Below are positions 43,582 through 52,721 of a stretch of 64,000 nucleotides of DNA, in pieces. The translations under genes were made by a program, and so were the position numbers. The DNA lies in the NCBI GenBank assembly GCA_031316255.1, contig JALDQW010000001.1:744001-808000 (forward strand), given 5' to 3'. The notes below the pieces were generated by a model. That model did no database searches. It saw only the letters and a list, made by a program, of their open reading frames with translations, and was not told the DNA's origin. The first letter of the stretch is position 1. Every line of letters starts with the position of its first letter. This DNA is from Nitrosomonas sp. GTDB taxonomy: Bacteria > Pseudomonadota > Gammaproteobacteria > Burkholderiales > Nitrosomonadaceae.

Positions 43582-43764
43582 AAAACCCCTAAAATAAATT
43601 GCTTAAAAAAACCATCCTTTTCGATTTAGAAAGGATAACAGTCATAGGTTGTTTTTCTTTTTTAGAAGTTTTTATTATCCGCCAATTGAACAAATTGGCA
43701 ATAAAAATATAAACACAACAATGTCTTGCATTACCCCATCCTCTACAAAAGCTCACCCCAGAGT
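43582..43764. other. gene-free stretch upstream of the SGNH gene
   Basis: Contains the promoter side of the hydrolase gene. A small inverted repeat ATCCTTT/AAAGGAT lies near 43613-43634. Confidence 0.3.
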
Positions 43765-43793
43765 TTGACATGTGAAATTATCCCGCATATACT
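43765..43793 (+). promoter_or_regulatory. strong sigma-70 promoter upstream of fcc genes
   Basis: TTGACA (43765-43770), 17-base spacer, TATACT (43788-43793): one mismatch to consensus in total. Transcription would begin near 43800, about 300 bases ahead of the cytochrome gene. Confidence 0.7.
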
Positions 43794-43799
43794 GATATC

Positions 43800-44030
43800 A
43801 AGGTGAATAATACAAGTGCTATCACCAATTTTGCGTGCCAAACAAAAAAATTTGGTACGTTAAAAGAAAGCCCGGGTTGTTTTTTCATGAATATGACGGC
43901 TTTCGGGGAAGCACCAGTAAAAAGATCAGATGGGTTAGTCAACTCTCATGAGTTTGAACACCCAGGCGTGTTTCTAAAAGAAAATTTCATCATCTATACC
44001 CCAGCATTCTACTTCCTGGGGCAATTTTAA
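43800..44030 (+). ncRNA. candidate leader or small RNA
   Basis: Begins at the promoter above and ends at a hairpin (CCCCAG at 43999-44004 with CTGGGG at 44016-44021) followed by CAATTTTAATT. It is either a small RNA of about 230 bases or the front half of an fcc leader. The 75-codon ORF it contains (GTG 43803) would be nearly leaderless and is probably not a gene. Confidence 0.3.
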
Positions 44031-44046
44031 TTCACCAAGGTGAATT
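44029..44046. promoter_or_regulatory. 18-base palindrome in the fcc leader
   Basis: AATTCACC, AA, GGTGAATT. CAAGGTGAAT is also found at the transcription start region (about 43799-43808). It could be an operator. Confidence 0.35.
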
Positions 44047-44107
44047 GACCGCAATGTAAACGATCGCTTGAGAACCAGATCGTTCAATACTTTTACAGGG
44101 GGCAATT

Positions 44108-44530
44108 ATGAGGAAACTACTCGCTTTATTATTTCAGTTAGTCCTTTTGTCAATCTTTTTTGGGTTTGCAACCATGATACAGGCTAACGATACGGAACCT
44201 TCAGCTAAAACAGTACGCTTATTGGCGTCCCAATGTGCTCAGTGCCATGGCACAACAGGTAATTCGTTAGGAGACATTGACAGTATTGCTGGTAAAGATT
44301 TCCATGAGCTGCTCGACGAGCTACTTGAGATGAAGGCGGATAATGATAATGAGGTGATGCATAAGCAGATAAAAGGTTACACCGATCAACAGATTTGGTT
44401 TATAGCTGACTATTATGCCAACTTGTCTAGTTCTCCAAATGAAGAAGAGAATCGTGAAGAAATACATGTTGAGGATCAGGAGGATGAGCATGAGGAGGAG
44501 CATGAGCATGAAGAAGAACATGATGATTAA
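44108..44530 (+). CDS. fccA: c-type cytochrome, FccA-like, with acidic His-rich tail
   Basis: 140 residues. Signal peptide to about residue 28, one haem motif CAQCHG (about 40), a methionine or other ligand later (KADNDNEVMHKQIKG). A C-terminal tail of about 25 residues is almost entirely E, D and H. The core resembles the haem subunit of flavocytochrome c sulfide dehydrogenase; the next gene encodes a matching flavoprotein, which is the main reason for the name. The tail is unusual and could bind metal or dock the partner. Start: AGGGGG 5 bases upstream. Confidence 0.75.
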   Translation: MRKLLALLFQLVLLSIFFGFATMIQANDTEPSAKTVRLLASQCAQCHGTTGNSLGDIDSIAGKDFHELLDELLEMKADNDNEVMHKQIKGYTDQQIWFIADYYANLSSSPNEEENREEIHVEDQEDEHEEEHEHEEEHDD

Positions 44531-44613
44531 GTTGCTTTGTGGGCAGCCGAAGTTCTCCTGAGTAGTCTGACAGGTCGAATATTCTTCGCCTCAATCCTAA
44601 TTAATTTCTTGCA

Positions 44614-44687
44614 CTTGTTGACAAATAGAAATGGTACTGGATTTACTAAATCCATAAAAAACCGGCAGCTCGGTGAATGTCAACAAG
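44614..44687. repeat. 10-base inverted repeat between fccA and fccB
   Basis: CTTGTTGACA (44614-44623) and TGTCAACAAG (44678-44687), with 54 bases between. It could pair in the mRNA or be an operator. It is located in the 193-base interval between the two genes. Confidence 0.5.
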
Positions 44688-44723
44688 ACCATTTAGAACA
44701 ATTGAAATGATAAAGGGTATATT

Positions 44724-46001
44724 ATGAAAAATTTTAATCGCCGCGCTTTTATCAAATTGATGGGTATTTCTGCAGCCACTATTGCAACGCCTTCCTTATT
44801 AAAAGCAGCAAATGGTGGCGTATCGCCACGTGTTGTAATTGTAGGCAGTGGATTTGCCGGCTCGACAATCGCAAAATATCTGCGTTTATGGAGTATCAAT
44901 GCGATTGATGTCACTGTGGTTGATCCAAAAAATGCTCATGTTTCATGTGTTATGAGCAATTTGGTTTTAAATGGACAACTTCAAATGTCTGATATTACAT
45001 TTGAGCATTCCTTATTGAATCAAAAATATGGTGTCGAATTCATAACCAGTTCGGTTATTGACATTTCCAGTAACGTTGATGGAAAGATTGTTTCATTGGC
45101 AGATGGCAGTATACTGCATTGCGATTTTGTTGTATTGGCCCCCGGCATTGCGTTCGATGACATTCCCGGCCTGGACCATGATAAAGCACCACATGCCTGG
45201 ATAGCCGGCCCTCAAACCGAATTATTAAGAAATCAATTAAACGAAATTCCGGCTGGAGGAACTTTCGTAATGACAGTGCCTAAAGCGCCTTACCGTTGCC
45301 CGCCTGGCCCCTATGAAAGAGCCTGCGTAGTGGCAGATATCATGAAGCGCAAGGGCGGTGGAAAAGTCATTGTCCTTGACTTAAACCCCAAAATCATTGT
45401 CGAAGAACATATGTTCTCAACTGCTTTTGCTGAAATATATGGTGACATTGTTGAATATATACCCAATGTAACCATTGATGCAGTTGATTCTGAAAATTTA
45501 ATGATTCAGACAAATATGGGTACCTTTAATGCAGATGTGTTAAATGTGATTCCTACACATCGGGCCGGAAAAATAATTTCTGACTTGGGCCTTAATACGG
45601 TTTCTGGGCGATGGGCTGATGTTAATCCGATCAGCTACGAAGTTAATAATCACCCGGGGATCTTTGTAATTGGGGATTCGAGTGGTACGAATCAACCTAA
45701 ATCAGGGCATATGGCAAATTCACAGGCAAAGGTTTGTGCTGATGCCATTATACGCCTAATCGCCAACGAACCCATTGATAGCACTGAAAGATTATCCAAC
45801 ATAACGACCAACTCTGCGTGTTACAGCCCGATTACTTTCAATACCGCAACATGGTTAACTGCCGGTTTTGCCTATGATCTGACTGAAAAAAGAATGAAAG
45901 CAATTCCGGCATCGTTAGGTGAAGCGGAAAAGCACAGCAAAGATCATTATGAGGATATGTTTAGCTGGTCGCAAAATTTGTTTGAAAACACTTTTAGATA
46001 G
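44724..46001 (+). CDS. fccB: flavocytochrome c sulfide dehydrogenase flavoprotein subunit, FccB-like
   Basis: 425 residues. A twin-arginine type signal (NRRAFIKLMGISAATIATPSLLKAA) leads into the FAD-binding fold VVIVGSGFAGSTIAKYLR, a sulfide:quinone reductase-like core (FVVLAPGIAFDDIPGL) and the C-terminal NHPGIFVIGDSSGTNQPKSGHMANSQAKV. Cysteines in VSCVMSNL and YRCPPGPYERACVV match the redox-active positions of the family. With a c-type cytochrome it would oxidise sulfide in the periplasm and pass electrons to the haem. The C terminus (residues about 345-425) resembles the FCSD flavoprotein domain. Confidence 0.85.
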   Translation: MKNFNRRAFIKLMGISAATIATPSLLKAANGGVSPRVVIVGSGFAGSTIAKYLRLWSINAIDVTVVDPKNAHVSCVMSNLVLNGQLQMSDITFEHSLLNQKYGVEFITSSVIDISSNVDGKIVSLADGSILHCDFVVLAPGIAFDDIPGLDHDKAPHAWIAGPQTELLRNQLNEIPAGGTFVMTVPKAPYRCPPGPYERACVVADIMKRKGGGKVIVLDLNPKIIVEEHMFSTAFAEIYGDIVEYIPNVTIDAVDSENLMIQTNMGTFNADVLNVIPTHRAGKIISDLGLNTVSGRWADVNPISYEVNNHPGIFVIGDSSGTNQPKSGHMANSQAKVCADAIIRLIANEPIDSTERLSNITTNSACYSPITFNTATWLTAGFAYDLTEKRMKAIPASLGEAEKHSKDHYEDMFSWSQNLFENTFR

Positions 46002-46070
46002 TCATAAATTCAGAATAATTGAGCATTATTGTTTGGTCTTTGACGGCCAACGGTGACTCAAGACACCGCG

Positions 46071-46092
46071 AAGCCCGCTCTGCGGGCTTCTT
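46071..46092 (+). terminator. hairpin after fccB
   Basis: AAGCCCGC, TCT, GCGGGCTT then CTTC: a strong 8-base stem, 70 bases after the fccB stop. The T-run is short. Confidence 0.6.
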
Positions 46093-46493
46093 CAACGCGA
46101 CAAGGAGCGTCTCTTGCAATGCAAAAAATCCTTTCGAGAAAGAATCCAATAAATGCTGTATTTGAAGCCCAGAAAACTTCTTTTTCTCAAGGCTTCTTTC
46201 TTGCTCAGCAAAATACCTGAATGACGTAAACTTTTCCAAACTACATGCCACTTTCCTGTCGCGCTTTCTGGAATTCTCGCCTGATATTTTGCAACATAAT
46301 CATTGCAAAACATGAGGAAAAACACCCGCAAACATTTTGTCAGCTACAGAACAAAAGACATATCCATTGCGCGGTTATATAATCATTCGTTTTTGTTCAC
46401 TTTAGAAGATTAATTCCGGTCGTTATCATTCAACTCCGTGCAGCCATTTTGCTTTGTTAAAGCCGGATTCAAAAAAATCAACCCGAGAACCGT
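46093..46493. other. gene-free stretch before the ABC ATPase gene
   Basis: About 400 bases. Two overlapping minus-strand ORFs (46092-46331 and 45994-46251) match nothing I recognise. Looks like decayed sequence with no clear element ends. Confidence 0.4.
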
Positions 46494-47549
46494 ATGGATA
46501 CTCCGTTACTGCAACTCACTCATATCCGGCAAAGTTACGGCGAACAACAGGTGCTCAACGACCTTTCGCTGACCTTGAATAAAGGCGAGATCGGTTGCCT
46601 GCTGGGGCCGAGCGGTTGCGGAAAAACCACAGCATTGCGGTGCATCGCCGGATTCGAGTCGATTTCCGGCGGCGAGATTCTGGTCAATGGTCGCAGCATC
46701 AGCAATGCAAAAACATCGTTGCCGCCTGAAAAAAGACAGATCGGCATGGTCTTCCAGGATTATGCATTATTTCCACACCTCAATGTCGCGGCCAACATCG
46801 GTTTCGGTCTGCATCGGCTGCCCCGGACAGAGCGTATGGAACGTGTTGAAGAATGGCTGCAAATTGTACAGCTTGAAGATACCGCCAAAAAATATCCGCA
46901 CGAACTGTCCGGCGGACAGCAACAACGCGTCGCATTGGCGCGTGCCCTGGCGCCGCGCCCTGCGCTGCTTTTGCTCGATGAGCCGTTTTCCAATCTGGAT
47001 GTCAGTCTGCGCGAGCGTTTAAGTCTGGAGGTGCATGATATCCTCAAAAATCAGAATATCACCGCAATTCTTGTAACCCATGACCAGTCTGAAGCATTCG
47101 CGATCGCCGACAAGATCGGCGTGATGTTCAACGGCGATATTCACCAATGGGACACGGCCTACAATCTTTATCATCAGCCATTCGACCGACTCGTCGCCGA
47201 TTTTATCGGCCAGGGCATGTTTCTGCCCGGCAAGATTGTCCACACCGGGCAAATTGAAATTGAACTTGGTGTTCTGAAGGGCGATGTTCCATCGGATTGT
47301 ACCGCCGGCAATACCGTTGACGTCCTGATGCGGCCGGATGATATCGTGCATGACGATGCCAGTCCGCAGCAAGCCACTGTCATACAAAAAGCGTTCCGGG
47401 GCGCCGAAATTTTATATACCCTGCAACTGGCAAGCGGCAGCAAAGTGCTCTCGCTGGTCCCGAGCCACCACAATCATGAACTGGGCGAGAAAATCGGCAT
47501 CAAAGTCATTGCCGATCATATTGTCGCTTTCAAGCAAAAAACCGGTTAA
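46494..47549 (+). CDS. FbpC-like ABC transporter ATPase
   Basis: 351 residues. Walker [10 protein letters not shown] (about 38-46), Q-loop [10 protein letters not shown], signature [15 protein letters not shown], Walker [14 protein letters not shown] in [10 protein letters not shown]. Residues about 240-350 form a TOBE-type regulatory domain. This is the ATPase of ferric-iron or related anion importers. No permease or binding protein is nearby, so it is an orphan subunit or the partners are elsewhere. It converges on cysE with 16 bases between. Confidence 0.85.
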   Translation: MDTPLLQLTHIRQSYGEQQVLNDLSLTLNKGEIGCLLGPSGCGKTTALRCIAGFESISGGEILVNGRSISNAKTSLPPEKRQIGMVFQDYALFPHLNVAANIGFGLHRLPRTERMERVEEWLQIVQLEDTAKKYPHELSGGQQQRVALARALAPRPALLLLDEPFSNLDVSLRERLSLEVHDILKNQNITAILVTHDQSEAFAIADKIGVMFNGDIHQWDTAYNLYHQPFDRLVADFIGQGMFLPGKIVHTGQIEIELGVLKGDVPSDCTAGNTVDVLMRPDDIVHDDASPQQATVIQKAFRGAEILYTLQLASGSKVLSLVPSHHNHELGEKIGIKVIADHIVAFKQKTG

Positions 47550-47565
47550 GGCGGTATGTTTCACA

Positions 47566-48501
47566 TCATACAATGTCTTTTCCCGGCACCTGTGCCTGCG
47601 ATATATTGCTGCCTGGCGGAACGCTGTGCGTCAACCAGACATTACCGCCTATCGTCGAACCGCGGCCAATGGTGATGCGTCCCAGTATCGTCGCGCCGGC
47701 ATAAATCACGACATCGTCTTCCACAATCGGATGACGCAAATTACCTTTGACCAGCGTACCGTTCTCATCCACCGGAAAACGTTTGGCGCCCAGTGTGACC
47801 GCCTGATACAAACGCACATTCCGGCCGATAATCGCCGTTTCACCGATAACGACACCGGTGCCATGATCGATAAAAAAGCTGCCGCCAATCTGGGCGCCCG
47901 GATGAATTTCAATGCCTGTTGCCGAATGCGCGAGTTCTGAAATCATGCGCGCAATCAATGGCACACCCAGATTATGCAATTCGTGCGCCAACCGGTAATG
48001 GGTAATCGCCCTAATGCCCGGATAGCACACCAGTACTTCGTCAACGTTGCGTGCAGCCGGATCGCCCTCATAGGCTGCAATAACATCGCTGTCAAGCAAC
48101 ACCCGGATTTCAGGCAAGCGCCTGGCAAATGCCTGCGTGATTGCGATCGATTTTTCCCGGTCTTCCGGGCTGAGCGTTTCCAGACCCGAATTATAATGCA
48201 ATTCGTGCTGGATTTGCACCATCAAATCGCGCAATGTCACATTAAGCGTATGGCCAACATAATGGTCAATTCCTTCGTCCGAGAGTTCGGATGATCCCAG
48301 CCGATTTGGAAACAAGGCCGCACTGAGTCCTTCTGCGACCTGCGATAGTATTTTCCGTGATGGCAGTTTTGGCGGCCTGTCATGCCGCTTGCGGCTTTCC
48401 AGCGATGCTACACGCAAAACCCTTAATTTTGAAACAATATCATCAATTTCCAGATGGGTGCTTCTAACCTGGATATCCCGCGCATTCTTGGTATTGGTCA
48501 C
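47566..48501 (-). CDS. cysE: serine O-acetyltransferase
   Basis: 311 residues. The C-terminal half is a left-handed beta helix of hexapeptide repeats (GIEIHPGAQIGGSFFIDHGTGVVIGETAIIG), preceded by the acetyltransferase N-terminal domain (VCYPGIRAITHYRLAHELHNLG). It makes O-acetylserine, the direct precursor of cysteine. The N-terminal extension makes it longer than E. coli CysE (273) and like the EpsC/SrpH type. Start ATG 48501 lies next to the divergent mtfA region. Confidence 0.9.
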   Translation of the reverse strand: MTNTKNARDIQVRSTHLEIDDIVSKLRVLRVASLESRKRHDRPPKLPSRKILSQVAEGLSAALFPNRLGSSELSDEGIDHYVGHTLNVTLRDLMVQIQHELHYNSGLETLSPEDREKSIAITQAFARRLPEIRVLLDSDVIAAYEGDPAARNVDEVLVCYPGIRAITHYRLAHELHNLGVPLIARMISELAHSATGIEIHPGAQIGGSFFIDHGTGVVIGETAIIGRNVRLYQAVTLGAKRFPVDENGTLVKGNLRHPIVEDDVVIYAGATILGRITIGRGSTIGGNVWLTHSVPPGSNISQAQVPGKDIV

Positions 48502-48675
48502 TTCCTCTTAACCCCTGCGTATCGAACGTTCATGAAAAATGGCGACAATTATTTTGATAAACAAGAAATGCGAACCGTTTCTTTTTCTGTATAACATTCA
48601 GTATGCTTGTTTACACTAAATACATTATTATAATGGATTGAATTAATATTCATCCGATAGCTTTTTAATTTCATC

Positions 48676-49467
48676 ATGTCATGGCATTTAAATCGCTGGA
48701 AACGCAACCGGATACTTCAAAATGAAGCAGTTCCGGTTAATATCTGGCAAAAAATGATCAACATGCGCTGCATGAGCGGCATGAATCCGGATGAACTCCG
48801 CCGGTTACATGAACTTGTGCTGCTGTTTCTACACGCCAAAGTAATTAATGGCGCACACGAAACAGAAATCACGGATGAAATGCGCGTTACAATCGCGATA
48901 CAAGCCTGTATTCTGATTTTGAATCTTGATCTGGATTATTATGATGACTGGATTGAAATCATTGTTTATCCGGGTGATTTTGTTCTCGATTACGATTACG
49001 CGGATGAAATTGGTGTTATACATCACGCCCGCAAAATCGCATCCGGAGAAGCATGGCTGGCAGGCCCGGTTATTCTTTCATGGCAACAAATTGCACATTC
49101 AGACATTCTGCATCCGCATAATGTCATCATCCATGAATTTGCGCACAAACTGGATATGCTGCATGAAGGCGCAAACGGCTGCCCGCCCTTGCATGCCAAC
49201 ATGAGTGCGCATACCTGGCATATTGTCTTCAGTCAGGCATATGAGATATTCTGCCATCAGGTGGAAACCGGAGCCGATCTTTTGATAGATTCCTATGCGG
49301 CCGAAAACCCCGCTGAATTTTTTGCCGTACTAAGCGAGGTATTTTTCGAGTCCCCGATAATTGTCAAACAGCATTACTCGGCCATTTATGAACAGCTCGC
49401 ACTGTTTTACCGTCAGGATCCGGCTGCACGGTGGACAGATCGATACATTGCAACACCAACAACCTGA
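48676..49467 (+). CDS. mtfA: MtfA-type zinc peptidase (M90)
   Basis: 263 residues. The metal site HEFAHKLDMLHEGANG (HExxH) and a later glutamate region NPAEFFAVLSEVFFE are in the right order. N-terminal text SGMNPDELRRLHELVLLFLHAK fits the family. In E. coli MtfA interacts with the glucose repressor Mlc; no such gene is nearby here. It converges on spoT with 22 bases between. Confidence 0.87.
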   Translation: MSWHLNRWKRNRILQNEAVPVNIWQKMINMRCMSGMNPDELRRLHELVLLFLHAKVINGAHETEITDEMRVTIAIQACILILNLDLDYYDDWIEIIVYPGDFVLDYDYADEIGVIHHARKIASGEAWLAGPVILSWQQIAHSDILHPHNVIIHEFAHKLDMLHEGANGCPPLHANMSAHTWHIVFSQAYEIFCHQVETGADLLIDSYAAENPAEFFAVLSEVFFESPIIVKQHYSAIYEQLALFYRQDPAARWTDRYIATPTT

Positions 49468-49489
49468 AACTCCGGAAGAGCAGTTCTCC

Positions 49490-51592
49490 TCAAATACGTG
49501 TGATTTTCGCGACTTCTTTAATACGCCGCAAATCACGGATAACCTGCGCCAAATGATGACGATTCTTCACCTGTAAAACAAACCCCATGGCTGTATAGTC
49601 TTTCTCACTTTCCATAGCAACATCGTCAATATTGGATTCAGTTTTGGCAATGGCAGACGCAATCCTTGCCAGCACCCCATGCTTGTTCACGGCAAAGACT
49701 TTGATTTTAACCCCGAATGTCCGGGCGATATCCTTTCCCCAGGTCACATCCAGATAATTCTCCGGATTCTTATGACTCTGCGCAACGGCGGGACAATTAT
49801 GGGTATGAATGATCAATCCTTGCTCCTTCTTGATCAACCCTACAATGACATCTCCCGGTATGGGATGGCAGCATTTGGCAAATTGTACGGTCAAACCTTC
49901 TGTACCCAGAATCGTGATGGGATCATTGGTCACTTGTTCACTATTGATTGATTCAAGCGGTGAAGTCAAACGTTTTGCAATCACCGCAGGCAACTGTTTA
50001 CCTAAGGCCAAGTCGGCCAGCAATTCTTCCCTGGATTTGGCGCCACTGTCGCGCACCAGTTTTTCCCATTGTGCTTTGTCAATCAGCGCCGGTTCGACAT
50101 TCAATGCAAGTAACGCCTGATTCAACATGCGTTCACCCAGCTCAACTGACTCATCAAACTGAATGGTCTTAAGAAAATGACGAATATGGGACCGCGCCCT
50201 GCCGGTAACCACATAGCTGAGCCAGGATGGATTGGGTTTGGCATAGGGCGCCGTAATGATTTCCACACGATCGCCATTTTTGAGTTCGCTGCGAAGCGGC
50301 GCATTTTCACCATTAATTTTGGCGGCTACGCAACAGTTTCCGATATCGGAGTGAATCGCATAGGCAAAATCGACTGCGGTTGACTGCCTGGGTAAAGTCA
50401 GGATTTTCCCCTGCGGCGTGAATACATAGACGTCACCTGGAAACAAATCAAATTTCAGGTGCTCAAGGAATTCCTTTGAATCGGCTGAATCGCTCAAAAT
50501 CTCCAACAGGCTTTGCAGCCATTGGTTTGTCTTCGTGTTCAGATCGCCCAGATCGGCATCGGTGCTTTTGTACAGCCAGTGTGAAGCAACGCCATTTTCC
50601 GATATCCGATGCATTTCCTGCGTGCGAATTTGTATTTCGATGGGAATACCAAATGGCCCGAGCAATGTGCTATGTAACGACTGGTAGCCATTTTGCTTGG
50701 GGATAGCGATATAGTCCTTAAACTTCCCTGGTATGGGTCTGTATAAACCATGCAACGCGCCCAATGCAACATAACAGGAAGGGACATCATTGACAACAAC
50801 CCGGAATCCATAGATATCAAGCACCTCGGAAAATGTAAGCTGCTTTCCCACCATTTTCTTGTAAATACTATAAATATGTTTCTCGCGCCCGTAGACCTGC
50901 GCTTTGAGATTGGCTTCTTTTAATTTACTGATGATCGCGTCCTGGATTTTTCCGACAACTTCACGGCGGTTACCGCGCGCTGCTTTGGTCGCTTTATCCA
51001 GCACACGATAACGCAGCGGGTGTAGATAGCGAAAACCCAACTCCTGTAATTCCTGATATATCTTGTTTAGTCCCAGACGATGGGCGATGGGCGCATAAAT
51101 TTCAAGTGTTTCGCGCGCAATACTGCGCTGTTTTTCTGATCGCATCACTTCCAATGTCTGCATATTATGCAGTCTGTCGGCCAGTTTTATCAGGATAACC
51201 CGGACATCACGCGCCATGGCCAAAAGCATTTTACGGAAATTCTCGGCCTGCGCTTCGACCTGCGTTTGAAATTGAATTTTATCCAGCTTTGAGACGCCAT
51301 CAACCAGTTCAGCTACCGGCGCACCAAACCGTTCACTGATTTCTTCCTTTGAGATATCGGTATCTTCAACGACATCATGCAGCAAAGCTGCAGTCAATGT
51401 CGGCGCATCCAGATGAAGCTGACCTAAAATTCTGGCGACTGCCAGCGGATGGGAAATATACGGTTCACCCGATTTTCTATATTGACCGGAATGGGCGCCC
51501 TGGCCAAAGGAATACGCATTTTTCAGCTGAGAAATATCTTCCGGCTTAAGGTATTGAGCGGCTTCGGAAAAGAGCGGTTCAGCTTCATGCAT
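49490..51592 (-). CDS. spoT: bifunctional (p)ppGpp synthetase/hydrolase
   Basis: 700 residues. HD hydrolase domain at about 45-190 (LLHDVVEDTDIS, KLADRLHNMQTL), synthetase region with DIYGFRVVVNDVPSCYVALGALH (about 260-290), TGS domain (about 400-460, VYVFTPQGKILTLP) and C-terminal ACT domain (KHGVLARIASAIAKTESNIDD). An intact HD motif implies both breakdown and synthesis of the alarmone. It is the third gene of the gmk-rpoZ-spoT set. Confidence 0.95.
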   Translation of the reverse strand: MHEAEPLFSEAAQYLKPEDISQLKNAYSFGQGAHSGQYRKSGEPYISHPLAVARILGQLHLDAPTLTAALLHDVVEDTDISKEEISERFGAPVAELVDGVSKLDKIQFQTQVEAQAENFRKMLLAMARDVRVILIKLADRLHNMQTLEVMRSEKQRSIARETLEIYAPIAHRLGLNKIYQELQELGFRYLHPLRYRVLDKATKAARGNRREVVGKIQDAIISKLKEANLKAQVYGREKHIYSIYKKMVGKQLTFSEVLDIYGFRVVVNDVPSCYVALGALHGLYRPIPGKFKDYIAIPKQNGYQSLHSTLLGPFGIPIEIQIRTQEMHRISENGVASHWLYKSTDADLGDLNTKTNQWLQSLLEILSDSADSKEFLEHLKFDLFPGDVYVFTPQGKILTLPRQSTAVDFAYAIHSDIGNCCVAAKINGENAPLRSELKNGDRVEIITAPYAKPNPSWLSYVVTGRARSHIRHFLKTIQFDESVELGERMLNQALLALNVEPALIDKAQWEKLVRDSGAKSREELLADLALGKQLPAVIAKRLTSPLESINSEQVTNDPITILGTEGLTVQFAKCCHPIPGDVIVGLIKKEQGLIIHTHNCPAVAQSHKNPENYLDVTWGKDIARTFGVKIKVFAVNKHGVLARIASAIAKTESNIDDVAMESEKDYTAMGFVLQVKNRHHLAQVIRDLRRIKEVAKITRI

Positions 51593-51831
51593 TGACGCGA
51601 TTAATTCAATTAAACAGTTAACTTAACAAGTTGGCAGCAAGAAAGACAACGAAGAAAGTTATCATTCAGGCTTCCAGTTCGCTATTTATATGCTATTGTC
51701 AGGAACAGCACGACCGTCGTATTTTGCAGACCGTTGTATTTTGCAATAAGGCGCAATACCCGCAAAGGATTATTTCCATTTCAAACACAGTCGCGCAATT
51801 GCAGTACTCCGGTTAGCGCCCTTCGGCAATA

Positions 51832-52044
51832 TCATGTGGATAGCGTACCCGGATTTAAGATATCCATGTCGATTTTGCCTTGCGCAAGTTCACGCAACGC
51901 AATAACCGTTGGCTTATCCCGTGCCGATTCAATCATAGGTGCAGCACCCATTGCCAATTGCCGCGCGCGCGTCGTGGCAGCCAATGTCATATCAAAACGA
52001 TTCGGTATTCTCAACAAACAATCATCTACAGTAATACGAGCCAT
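51832..52044 (-). CDS. rpoZ: RNA polymerase omega subunit
   Basis: 70 residues, the expected small size. [34 protein letters not shown] and the later [16 protein letters not shown] are the conserved omega signature. It stands between gmk (51 bases upstream) and spoT (239 bases downstream), the usual order. Omega helps to assemble RNA polymerase and forms part of a ppGpp site in proteobacteria. Confidence 0.96.
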   Translation of the reverse strand: MARITVDDCLLRIPNRFDMTLAATTRARQLAMGAAPMIESARDKPTVIALRELAQGKIDMDILNPGTLST

Positions 52045-52095
52045 AATTATCCAGTCAGTTACTAAAACAAAAATATATTTTTAAAAATTGCAATT

Positions 52096-52713
52096 TCAAG
52101 TGAGTTGTGTAATCAATGTCTGATAATTTTTTACTTGCCTGTCTCTTCTCAAGCGCTCCGCATTGACGATACTGACTAAATTATTAACCGCATTATCCAA
52201 CTCGTCGTTAATAATAACATAGTCAAATTCATTCACATGACTGACTTCTTCACGTGCTGCGTCAAGTCGTTTTCGAATAACGTCAACATGGTCCTGATCA
52301 CGCGCCATCAAACGCTGTTCCAGCACCTTGCCTGATGGCGGCAAAATAAAAATACCAATTGCTTGTGGAAAAAACTTTCGCACCTGTTCCGCGCCTTGAC
52401 AGTCGATTTCAAGCAGAATGTCCTGGCCCGAAGCTATCGCTTCATTTATCCATTTCTGCGAAGTGCCGTACAAGTTGCCATATACTTCGGCACTCTCCAA
52501 AAATTCCCCTTGCGCCTGCATTTGTCTGAACGTTTGCTTGCTGACAAAATGATAATCACGGCCATTCACTTCGCCTGAACGTGGTTGACGCGACGTATAC
52601 GAAATTGACAAGCTGAGATAAGGGTCTTTATTCAGCAAGGTTCTAATGATACTGGTTTTCCCGGCACCTGAAGGCGCACTAATAATGAACAAGCAACCTG
52701 TCATCATGACCAT
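52096..52713 (-). CDS. gmk: guanylate kinase
   Basis: 205 residues from the first of several ATGs. The P-loop SAPSGAGKTS follows directly, then YTSRQPRSGEVNGRDYHFV and LLEIDCQGAEQVR, all typical. It phosphorylates GMP to GDP. AGAAGAG abuts the first ATG, so ATG 52707 or 52704 is probably the true start. It follows the HDOD gene after 8 bases in the same direction. Confidence 0.96.
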   Translation of the reverse strand: MVMMTGCLFIISAPSGAGKTSIIRTLLNKDPYLSLSISYTSRQPRSGEVNGRDYHFVSKQTFRQMQAQGEFLESAEVYGNLYGTSQKWINEAIASGQDILLEIDCQGAEQVRKFFPQAIGIFILPPSGKVLEQRLMARDQDHVDVIRKRLDAAREEVSHVNEFDYVIINDELDNAVNNLVSIVNAERLRRDRQVKNYQTLITQLT

Positions 52714-52721
52714 CTCTTCTA

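Noticed and set aside
43803..44030. 75-codon ORF in the fcc leader
   Set aside because: GTG start would be nearly leaderless at the predicted transcription start and the sequence ends in a terminator-like hairpin.
46092..46331. 79-codon minus-strand ORF after fccB
   Set aside because: No recognised family and overlaps a second frame of similar length; likely noise.
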